Assembly (NCBI GenBank): GCA_017411805.1
Contig: JAFQPI010000071.1
Span: 1 to 35,331, forward strand
DNA length: 35,331 bases
Direction: 5' to 3'
Origin: Clostridia bacterium
Lineage (GTDB): Bacteria > Bacillota > Clostridia > Oscillospirales > CAG-272
Below the pieces are notes generated by a model. The model made no database searches. It had not been told where the DNA came from and was given only the letters and a program-made list of their open reading frames with translations. The stretch's first letter is position 1. Every line of letters starts with the position of its first letter. Made by a program: the position numbers and the translations under genes. Of the stretch, positions 7,815 through 14,193 are shown piece by piece.

Positions 7815-8489
7815 ATGTATTATAAGTTGTACAAAAAGAATCTGTTAATACTGTTAATTGTATTTTTACTTGTACTTACGCTTCCTTCGTGCTCTTCTGC
7901 AGTCTCATTTGAAAAAGGATATAAACAAGCACAATACTCTGACACAACGTATGTATTGTATACCGATAACGGGGACTTGACGGATTGGATTCCGCTGCCA
8001 TCGCCCGAACAAATTCAAAAAGTCGATAGAACGGACATTTTTCCAATTAGTGCGTCCTCGTTTGACCCGGTATATGCTACGCTTGAAACTCCTGCCAATT
8101 TTTTAATTATCAGTACGAACGGAGAAAGTGCTATCGAAGATAGGTCATCTATAGCATTAAAAAGAGTTGATTTGGAGCTTTCCTCGGTGTTTGAAACCAA
8201 ATATGCTGGTATACAAGTTAAATATGCAAATGGAGTTTCTGAATCAGAAAAAGTAATAGAGGAATTTATATCAAATAAATCCACTTTTACTGACATTGTC
8301 GGCGAAGAACCTAATACAACCACGCAAAGACCCACTGACGCAAAAGTATATTGCACCCTATACTGCACACACCCCGAAATTGATTATCTCATATGCAAAT
8401 TAACTGTATTAGTTTCAAATGACCAATACTATTTGCTTGTTTATCCGGAATCAAATCAAGAAATGTATTATTTATTGAATCTTCAATGA
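7815..8489 (+). CDS. Lipoprotein, candidate immunity protein of the upstream Rhs toxin
   Basis: The protein has 224 residues. Two adjacent ATG codons follow AAGGAG; the second (7815) has the better 7-base spacing. Residues 8-25 are hydrophobic and end in the lipobox LPSC with Cys26, so the protein is anchored outside the membrane. The mature part is soluble, with Thr/Ser-rich strands and a TTTQRPTD linker near residue 175; no known family is recognised. It starts 24 bp after the out-of-frame end of the Rhs toxin, so it is the natural cognate immunity gene. An outside-anchored lipoprotein would suit a toxin that acts at the envelope or is caught on entry; this is inference. Confidence 0.7.
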   Translation: MYYKLYKKNLLILLIVFLLVLTLPSCSSAVSFEKGYKQAQYSDTTYVLYTDNGDLTDWIPLPSPEQIQKVDRTDIFPISASSFDPVYATLETPANFLIISTNGESAIEDRSSIALKRVDLELSSVFETKYAGIQVKYANGVSESEKVIEEFISNKSTFTDIVGEEPNTTTQRPTDAKVYCTLYCTHPEIDYLICKLTVLVSNDQYYLLVYPESNQEMYYLLNLQ

Positions 8490-8614
8490 TTTTTACTGTT
8501 TGACAGATGGTGATACAATGTTATGTTTTAATTCCATTGAGCAACGGTAATATTAATTCTTTCAATATGAATGTTTCAATGAAAAACTAGAGGCAGTCTA
8601 TTTATTACTTAACC

Positions 8615-8652
8615 GTCCCCACCTAAGGCAACCTCCCGCCTTGGTTGGAGAC
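8615..8652. repeat. Module-border hairpin, copy 2 (degenerate)
   Basis: Positions 8615-8629 and 8638-8652 form an inverted repeat of 15 bp with three mismatches (right arm GCCTTGGTTGG). As in copy 1 it is followed by CATATTGACT and CCGCCTACGGTCAG, the start of an Rhs piece. Confidence 0.75.
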
Positions 8653-8677
8653 AGCATAAAGTCATATTGACTTACAC

Positions 8678-8886
8678 ACCGCCTACGGTCAGATTTACCG
8701 CTTTGATAATCTGATTGACGGTACAAGCACGATATATGAATATGATCCGACAGGCAGACTCGTCCATTTAGTATCTATGATGAGGCAGTCAAGGCAACAA
8801 CAATAACATTTGGATCGGGAGCTAGTTGGGGAGTTGGATATGATTGGTATTTCGACCCAATCGTTATAAAAAAACCTATAGAGTAA
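8678..8886 (+). pseudogene. Collapsed Rhs module: repeat start joined to toxin C-terminal end
   Basis: Translation from 8678 gives TAYGQIYRFDNLIDGTSTI and YEYDPTGRLV, a canonical YD/Rhs repeat. After about 8770 the meaningful frame changes (YDEAVKATTITFGSGASWGV then GYDWYFDPIVIKKPIE and a stop at 8884-8886). Core and most of the toxin are deleted, leaving the first repeat and the last ~35 toxin residues in a different frame. The ending resembles the end of the toxin at 11692-12696 (SWGISYTTYQPLFEI). Two membrane-protein genes follow and may be its immunity genes. Confidence 0.7.
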
Positions 8887-8970
8887 TGTATTGACAAGTC
8901 GCATAACGCATCAAAAATGCCATATGTGACATACAGTTGTCAATTTTTTGCACAAAAAGGAGATGATTTA

Positions 8971-9414
8971 ATGAAGATTAATTATGATTATTATTATAAA
9001 AATAATTTTATTATTCCACTATTATCATCAATCGCCTTAGTTGTTTTTATAGGTTTGAATATTTTTATGTTGTTAAAAAAAGGTGATACAAAATCAAGCA
9101 CCTATTATATTTTTACTATTTTGGCGTCTGTATTAGTGATAGCGATGCTGACTGCACAGCTGTACCGTGGATTTAACTTAATTGTCGAAAAAGAGAGTGA
9201 TGCAGATGTTATTTCGGGCGAAATAACTGATATTCAATTTGTCTACAACTCTCCGAGGTACTCTCTTAACGGTGAAGCGTGTCACGCGGTATGGCTTTTC
9301 ATAGGAGATCAGCGTTACTATATTTTAGATACTGATGAAATTTCAATAGGGGATAAGGTGCAGCTTACGTATCTGCCTCGCAGCCGTTTTGTTATAGAAT
9401 ACTATAAGGAGTAA
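8971..9414 (+). CDS. Small two-helix membrane protein, candidate immunity protein
   Basis: The protein has 147 residues. AAAAGGAG lies ten bases before the ATG at 8971, which is preferred over an in-frame ATG at 8917 that has no site and sits in a remnant. Two transmembrane helices (residues ~13-36 and ~46-66) are followed by a C-terminal beta-rich domain with IxDIQFVYNSPRYSLNG and GDKVQLTYLPRSRFVIEYY, a pattern like the DUF3592-type fold of membrane-anchored domains. The family link is by eye only. It is four bases from the next gene, so the two are cotranscribed. Both follow the collapsed Rhs module. Confidence 0.7.
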   Translation: MKINYDYYYKNNFIIPLLSSIALVVFIGLNIFMLLKKGDTKSSTYYIFTILASVLVIAMLTAQLYRGFNLIVEKESDADVISGEITDIQFVYNSPRYSLNGEACHAVWLFIGDQRYYILDTDEISIGDKVQLTYLPRSRFVIEYYKE

Positions 9415-9418
9415 AAGT

Positions 9419-9940
9419 ATGGAAACTAAAAAATGGTCTACAGAAATCAATGGATTAACGCATGATTTTCAGTGTACATTGAAGCCCAAAAGCAAACAAC
9501 AAGTATTATATGTAGATGGTGTACCGAAAATCCTTCCCGATAGATCTTTTCGTAATCCGTATATTGATTATTGTTTCGACATCGATGGTCATGAATTGCA
9601 TTTAGTCGCATCGTGGCAAGATTGTGATCTGGCTTTAGACGGTGTTTTTCTAAGCAGCGGATTACCGTATAAGAAATGCGTAAACGTTTCATGGTGCATA
9701 GCTTTCACAGCAATTTATCTAACGCTGTTTTTGGCTATAATAGTAGCTCCAAAGCTGATTTTTAATATCTTTTCTATGTGGATCGTACTTGCTCTGCCGT
9801 TGACAATATCTGCTGTTTTTGCTACTTATGTATTGAGCAAATCATCGTTTTTGGGGAAGCGCTTTTTTGTAAAGCCGATATTTTATATGGTATTAATGGT
9901 ACTGTATTTATTCTTGGTATTGCTATATCATTTACCATGA
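9419..9940 (+). CDS. Membrane protein with N-terminal soluble beta domain
   Basis: The protein has 173 residues and starts four bases after the preceding stop, with AAGGAG overlapping the end of that gene. Residues 1-85 are soluble and strand-rich (VDGVPK, FDIDGHELHLVASWQDCDLALDG) and are vaguely like the FAIM1-type beta sandwich. Residues ~90-170 hold three transmembrane helices. No catalytic motif is seen. Coupling to the preceding membrane protein suggests a two-component membrane immunity or a linked envelope function. Function is not assigned. Confidence 0.7.
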   Translation: METKKWSTEINGLTHDFQCTLKPKSKQQVLYVDGVPKILPDRSFRNPYIDYCFDIDGHELHLVASWQDCDLALDGVFLSSGLPYKKCVNVSWCIAFTAIYLTLFLAIIVAPKLIFNIFSMWIVLALPLTISAVFATYVLSKSSFLGKRFFVKPIFYMVLMVLYLFLVLLYHLP

Positions 9941-10007
9941 TTTATATAATGGTGTAAAGCTTTTTGATTGATTGCAATACTTTTTTCAAAACATCCATTC
10001 TTATTTT

Positions 10008-10020
10008 CCCAACCAAGGCA
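10008..10020 (+). repeat. Single arm of the module-border hairpin, copy 3
   Basis: CCCAACCAAGGCA matches the left arm of the intact hairpin at 10592-10604. The right arm is missing (GACTATGGTT follows), so this is a decayed copy in the 118-bp gap between 9941 and 10058. Confidence 0.5.
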
Positions 10021-10058
10021 GACTATGGTTATAATTTATATAGAAAGGATAATTATAA

Positions 10059-10481
10059 ATGAAACGAACACTGATAATCGGAAGCTTAGGCGGATTGTTT
10101 CTGTACATTATTGAAACTGTATGCTCTTTCCTAGTATATACTAAATTATCATTAGGTGTATTTGGTACATTACTTTCAGTATTAATAATATGTGCCGTTT
10201 TGATTGCAATTTTTACAATGATATTTAGAACTCCATCATTTGTTCAAATTTTATTGCGATTTTTTGTTTTTATCACTTCATATGTTTGTATTATGCTAAT
10301 TAATGCACATATTGGTACAATACTTTTTATTGAAGACATACTGTCACTTTCCTCTTCTTCATCATCTGACAACGTTTCCGGAATGCTAACTGTTACGGTG
10401 TTATCTATCGTCATAATTGCATCTATTATTACCATCATTGTTTTTGGAATAACTAAACTAATTAGTGCTTGCACTAAATAG
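10059..10481 (+). CDS. Four-helix membrane protein, unknown
   Basis: The 140-residue protein is preceded by AGAAAGGA about ten bases before the ATG. Four hydrophobic segments are visible (residues ~6-28, ~35-55, ~65-88, ~112-138). A Ser-rich loop SLSSSSSSDNVSG lies between helices three and four. No family is recognised. The gene stands alone between two border-hairpin copies, consistent with an immunity gene left behind after loss of its toxin. Confidence 0.65.
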   Translation: MKRTLIIGSLGGLFLYIIETVCSFLVYTKLSLGVFGTLLSVLIICAVLIAIFTMIFRTPSFVQILLRFFVFITSYVCIMLINAHIGTILFIEDILSLSSSSSSDNVSGMLTVTVLSIVIIASIITIIVFGITKLISACTK

Positions 10482-10591
10482 TAAAGCATGTTGTTGGAAA
10501 ATAGACTTATCGCTTATCTAATAATTATCTAAATATAGATAATCATTTTAATTTGTTTTTCAACTCCGAAAATATCGCCCTCAATTACCGT

Positions 10592-10625
10592 CCCCAACCA
10601 AGGCAAGCCACCGCCTTGGTTGGGG
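10592..10625. repeat. Module-border hairpin, copy 4 (perfect)
   Basis: CCCCAACCAAGGC (10592-10604) and GCCTTGGTTGGGG (10613-10625) form a perfect 13-bp stem with loop AAGCCACC. No T-run follows, so it is unlikely to be a simple terminator. It lies in the 564-bp gap between two candidate immunity genes. Confidence 0.9.
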
Positions 10626-10851
10626 TGGTTGTGGATTAAATCAAATTGTATATTATTCTGACGGAACAGAGTATTACGATGGGGTATATCATTATACTAA
10701 TAATGAGACGAATAATTCTACATCTTCCCCACGATACATATCTCCAACTGCTTATAGAAGTGTTTTTTTCATTTTACCACTAACATATAGATATAGTTTA
10801 CCTTCCGCGTTTCATAGATTCAGCCATATCTGCGAGCCGATCATGGCTTAT
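10626..10851 (+). other. Open remnant without start, possible toxin C-terminal scrap
   Basis: The frame from about 10626 is open to a TGA near 10851 (CGLNQIVYYSDGTEYYDGVY ... RYISPTAYRSVFF). It has no start codon or ribosome binding site and begins straight after the border hairpin, where an Rhs piece would be expected. No domain is recognised. The rest of the gap up to 11030 is AT-rich with nothing further that I can name. Confidence 0.3.
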
Positions 10852-11045
10852 TGATATTTAATTGTTTGTTGAAATAGTTTTTGATAATCAATTTATAACG
10901 GCTCTTTCGTGCTTATAGTTGATTTTTCGGTGTGATTCATAATCATTTTATAATATGAAAATATTCAAAAAACCAGGACTCTTTTTTGCAATCGAGTGTA
11001 AACTTTAATCGTTACAGAGCCATTATTATAAAAAGGAGCAAATAT

Positions 11046-11516
11046 ATGAAATATTTTTCTGTTACATCATGGTGGAATAAGCCTAACATTAGTAGAAATC
11101 TATCTGATGCTATATACAAACTTAAACTTAACCAATATGAAAAAGAATATGATAAAGCTAAGCGTAATATGTCGAAGCAATTGATTATTGATTATCATAA
11201 ATTTCATGGATATCATGATTGGTTAATTAAGCAAGTTGACCTACCTTCCAATATATATTCCAGGTCGAATAGTGTTATAATTGAAATTCAATCGCCTGAT
11301 CTCAAAATGACTAGACGAATCGAATTTAAAAATATAAAAGCTCTTTATGTTTCAATAAATAAAGAATTTGAAAAAAGTAATGAAGATACATATATGTTAG
11401 ATGAATGGTTACCGGTTTCTGACAATCACCTTAGCTTTGAGTTGCTTACTTCAAGTCACAATACGTTGTTTTTGAAGTGCAAATTTGCTTATTTGAAAGG
11501 TGCCACACAAGCTTAA
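11046..11516 (+). CDS. Small cytosolic protein, candidate immunity protein
   Basis: The protein has 156 residues. The start at 11046 has AAAAGGAGC five bases upstream; a longer in-frame start lacks a site. There is no signal or membrane helix. The N-terminal third is helical and basic (YEKEYDKAKRNMSKQLI), followed by DYHKFHGYHDWLIKQVDLP, then strands ending in NTLFLKCKFAYLKG. The helix, then H-D-x-x-I, then beta layout is common in small immunity-type proteins, but I cannot assign a family. It sits between border-hairpin copy 4 and the next Rhs module. Confidence 0.65.
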   Translation: MKYFSVTSWWNKPNISRNLSDAIYKLKLNQYEKEYDKAKRNMSKQLIIDYHKFHGYHDWLIKQVDLPSNIYSRSNSVIIEIQSPDLKMTRRIEFKNIKALYVSINKEFEKSNEDTYMLDEWLPVSDNHLSFELLTSSHNTLFLKCKFAYLKGATQA

Positions 11517-11601
11517 TATTGTTGCATGTTAATTTGCCGATCCTTTATAATCAATCTTATCATATCTAAGGCGATCTTCTCATTGAATGATGTACATATG
11601 A

Positions 11602-11682
11602 TTTTGACACAAACGGCTATATAACCAAGATCTCATTTCGCACCGGCGCGGAATACAGATACGTCTATGACGACCTTCAAAC
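11602..11682 (+). pseudogene. Rhs repeat fragment, out of frame with the following core
   Basis: The frame reads DFDTNGYITKISFRTGAEYR and YVYDDLQ, a typical YD repeat. At about 11680 it joins DNA that in the other modules reads YDSNGSPMGMQ, but in a different frame. The join falls at a shared TATGAC, so a deletion between repeats is likely. No start codon or ribosome binding site precedes it. Confidence 0.75.
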
Positions 11683-11691
11683 GGCTCGCCG

Positions 11692-12696
11692 ATGGGCATG
11701 CAGTACCGCACGAGCTCGATGGCTGAGGACGTATTTTATACCTTCTGGTTCGAGAAGAATCTTCAAGGTGATATCGTCGCGGTCTATAACTCGGCAGGCA
11801 CAAAACTTGTCTCCTACACTTACGACGCCTGGGGCAACTGTATAACTACACACCACAGCGTCTCCGGCGCCAATTCCTACGCAACGTTCAACCCCTTCCG
11901 TTACAGAGGATACTACTACGATACCGAACTTGGATTCTATTTTCTCAATAGCAGATACTACAATCCCGAATGGGGTAGGTTTATTAACGCCGACGTTTAC
12001 GTAATCACAGGACAAGGTCTGCTTGGCTACAATATGTTTGCGTATTGTGGGAATAATCCAATAGTTTTCATTGATCCAGAAGGAACCGAATATAGAGTAG
12101 TGGGTGCGGATTTCCAGTTCGACATATCTTTTGGGTGCGCATCAGCGGGTTTGGAAATCATTTGTTATTGGGATGTTGAAGAATGCTCCAATGGCGGAGT
12201 TGTTATTGCAGGATATATATATAATGGTGCTTCTGTACCGGTGAACAATCCTATTGTTGCGGATATTATTACTACAATAACTGATAATTTGGGTAGTATT
12301 CGTGAAGGCAGCGAAGATACATTGATGATGGTAGGTGCGATGCTAAGTAAAGAATTTTCCATTAGCGTGTCTGGATTGTTGATAACAGGAAATGAAGATT
12401 TTATTAATACTGAGTCATATCTTGGACCTTTTACATCAGTTAACGTGAAATTAGGTAAAGTAAGTGGAGCATATGCATATTCCGATTCGTGCATAGCTTA
12501 TGCACTAGGTTACAATTTTGTAGGACAACCAGCAAAAGTATCCTGGGGAATATCTTATACTACATATCAACCGCTTTTTGAAATAACAGTTGGTCAAAAT
12601 AATAATGTCGCTAATTCTGCAACGAATGTCAATAATTGTGGAGGAGGTTATATGAGATGTCCCGCCCGCGGAAGATTATTTGCGCAGTGCTGTTAG
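11692..12696 (+). CDS. Orphan Rhs core with C-terminal effector domain
   Basis: The 334-residue frame begins MGMQYRTSSMAEDVFYTFWF within Rhs core and has no ribosome binding site, so it is probably a silent cassette rather than an expressed gene. The core ends at about residue 130 (GRFINADVYVITGQGLLGYN ... FIDPEG). The unique tail (residues ~131-334) is Gly/Ser- and aliphatic-rich with strands such as ADFQFDISFGCASAGLEIICY and VSWGISYTTYQPLFEITVG. It lacks nuclease or deaminase motifs. The last 13 residues read through the ribosome binding site and start of the next gene. A membrane-acting toxin is plausible because the next gene encodes a membrane protein. Core DNA is nearly identical to the copy at 13589. 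Confidence 0.75.
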   Translation: MGMQYRTSSMAEDVFYTFWFEKNLQGDIVAVYNSAGTKLVSYTYDAWGNCITTHHSVSGANSYATFNPFRYRGYYYDTELGFYFLNSRYYNPEWGRFINADVYVITGQGLLGYNMFAYCGNNPIVFIDPEGTEYRVVGADFQFDISFGCASAGLEIICYWDVEECSNGGVVIAGYIYNGASVPVNNPIVADIITTITDNLGSIREGSEDTLMMVGAMLSKEFSISVSGLLITGNEDFINTESYLGPFTSVNVKLGKVSGAYAYSDSCIAYALGYNFVGQPAKVSWGISYTTYQPLFEITVGQNNNVANSATNVNNCGGGYMRCPARGRLFAQCC

Positions 12697-13322
12697 TTAT
12701 AGGAATAGCTATAGCCATTATTCCGAAATTTTTTCAGCCGACCAATGTGCCGGTCCCACAAAAAGATTCTCCGGTATCCTTTAGTGAAAGTATTAATTGC
12801 TTTATAAGCATTGATCAAATCAGTAGTAACGAAAATTTTATATTCCTTTTAGATAAATACGAGGGTTATTTAAGAGTATTCGATATTAACGGAAACTATA
12901 TTAAGACTTTTGTTTTTTTTGATTCTCCGAACGGCATTTGGCGAATGACGGTATTTGACGATTTATTATATGTCAAAGCCTACGATTCGGACTTATACTT
13001 TATTCAAAACGGCGAGTTTGTTGAATATGTTGATTATATTTATGGAGACGAATCTATGAGAATATTCGATTCATTAGATTTTTCACAAGAATCGAAAAAA
13101 TATGAAGCACGCAGGGGAGGAGTATGGGACGTTTCAGACGACGAAGATCGTTTAATAATCCCAATAAAGGGTTATAATACTTTTCTCAGCAATAAAGATT
13201 CAAGACAAACTATGACTATATTTATTGTTTTATTAATAGCACTTGTCAGATTCATGCCACAAAAGAAGGGCAAGCTAAATAACAGTTATAGCTTAATCAA
13301 AGACGATAATCCTTCGGAATAA
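12657..13322 (+). CDS. Membrane-anchored candidate immunity protein
   Basis: The protein has 221 residues. The ATG at 12657 follows GGAGGAGG by about nine bases and lies inside the end of the toxin frame (40-bp overlap), so the genes are coupled. A transmembrane helix spans residues ~8-26 and a second one ~190-207. Between them is an extracytoplasmic strand-rich domain (YEGYLRVFDINGNYIKTFVF, DDLLYVKAYDSDLYFIQNG) resembling NHL/beta-propeller blades. It is the evident immunity candidate for the adjacent toxin; direct evidence is positional. Confidence 0.75.
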   Translation: MSRPRKIICAVLLVIGIAIAIIPKFFQPTNVPVPQKDSPVSFSESINCFISIDQISSNENFIFLLDKYEGYLRVFDINGNYIKTFVFFDSPNGIWRMTVFDDLLYVKAYDSDLYFIQNGEFVEYVDYIYGDESMRIFDSLDFSQESKKYEARRGGVWDVSDDEDRLIIPIKGYNTFLSNKDSRQTMTIFIVLLIALVRFMPQKKGKLNNSYSLIKDDNPSE

Positions 13323-13345
13323 TAAAAAATTTTTTGTGCTGCTAT

Positions 13346-13588
13346 TTACTTATTTGAATTGACTGCAGCCTCGATCTGAGCGGTAAGCCAGCAGTTAAGG
13401 CTACCGTAAGCAGTAGCGATAAAATCCTTTGCCTCCCGGGTCATAATTGATACAGCGGTATCGTACGACATCCGGAAAGCGATTTTCTGGTTTTCAACGG
13501 TGAACTGATTGCTCTTCTTGAGCGCCTCTACGTAAGTCTGCGTAGTGCTAACTACCGCAACGTCAACGGCGTAGTACATACATACCAT
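13346..13588 (-). pseudogene. Short reversed gene fragment, possibly of phage origin
   Basis: The minus frame encodes 80 residues (MVCMYYAVDVAVVSTTQTYV ... AYGSLNCWLTAQIEAAVNSNK). There is no ribosome binding site. Its 5' end abuts the Rhs remnant exactly at 13588/13589, so it is a truncated gene inserted or joined there. The helical, Ala-rich C-terminal half recalls short tail-module proteins of clostridial prophages, but that is impression only. Confidence 0.4.
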
Positions 13589-13831
13589 CTTTCGGGAACC
13601 GACATAATAGCCGAAGAATGGGGCGATAATCTTCTTATCTACCTCTATGACTCAAACGGCTCGCCGATGGGCATGCAGTACCGCACGAGCTCGATGGCTG
13701 AGGACGTATTTTATACTTTCTGGTTCGAGAAGAATCTTCAAGGTGATATCGTCGCGGTCTATAACTCGGCAGGCACAAAACTTGTCTCCTATACGTACGA
13801 CGCCTGGGCAACTGTGATGCTATCGCAGTAA
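13589..13831 (+). pseudogene. Truncated Rhs core copy
   Basis: The frame reads YHLSGTDIIAEEWGDNLLI, then the same core as the modules at 6785 and 11692, up to SYTYDAWATVMLSQ and a stop at 13829-13831. It loses one base in TGGGGCAACTG (near 13808), which ends the match. The first ~165 bases differ from the 11692 copy at only a few positions, so duplication or gene conversion was recent. Confidence 0.85.
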
Positions 13832-13863
13832 TTATCTTACCTTCCCCAAGTGGGGGAATGGGG

Positions 13864-13923
13864 ACCGCCGCCGGGTTCCCGAAAACGCGCTCGCGCGTTT
13901 TTGGGGTTCGGGCGTAGGGCGGT
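13864..13923. repeat. Nested GC-rich inverted repeat
   Basis: ACCGCC (13864-13869) pairs with GGCGGT (13918-13923). Inside, GAAAACGCGC (13881-13890) pairs with GCGCGTTTTT (13893-13902), and CCCG pairs with CGGG around it. A smaller TCCCC/GGGGA pair precedes it (13843-13856). It lacks a T-run, so it looks like an interspersed palindromic repeat rather than a terminator. Confidence 0.65.
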
Positions 13924-14012
13924 GGATGAGGATGTCTGAAGGATGCTAATTCCGGTATATCTTTTTATTTTGTCATATAATTACTTCATTATTCGATTAT
14001 TTCTCATAGTTT

Positions 14013-14056
14013 AAGGGGCTGATCCATTGATTTGTTAATGAATCAGCCCCTGTTTT
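14013..14056 (+). terminator. Terminator-like hairpin at left end of the 20-kb block
   Basis: AGGGGCTGAT (14013-14022) pairs with ATCAGCCCCT (14042-14051), and CATTGAT/ATGAATC bases inside partly pair as well. A TGTTTTTG run follows on the plus strand. The same hairpin sequence, as a perfect palindrome, occurs at 34475-34506. Confidence 0.75.
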
Positions 14057-14068
14057 TGTTATTTACTT

Positions 14069-14095
14069 TAGAGTGACAAGAATAATCCGAACTAG
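14069..14095 (+). repeat. 27-bp direct repeat, copy L
   Basis: The sequence beginning TAGAGTGACAAGAATAATCC and ending GAACTAG is identical over 27 bp to 35191-35217, and its first 24 bp match 34540-34563. All three are in the same orientation. It marks the switch from the AT-rich Rhs region to the GC-rich sugar block. The 98 bp from here to the isomerase stop hold nothing else I can name. Confidence 0.9.
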
Positions 14096-14193
14096 TTTTT
14101 TGGCGACAAATATTCGCCATCGGTTCGTCAAACACCTTGTTACGCTGACGATGATAAATTCCGTATTTATTCGTCTTTATTTTGATGTCCGAT

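Noticed and set aside
6696-10625. CCAACCAAGGC hairpins as ordinary Rho-independent terminators
   Set aside because: The copies lack T-runs on either strand and share flanking sequence with each other, so a repeated element explains them better, although a termination role is not excluded.
13864-13923. Nested GC-rich palindrome as an attachment site or CRISPR repeat
   Set aside because: There is only one copy, with no array, no adjacent cas genes and no integrase.
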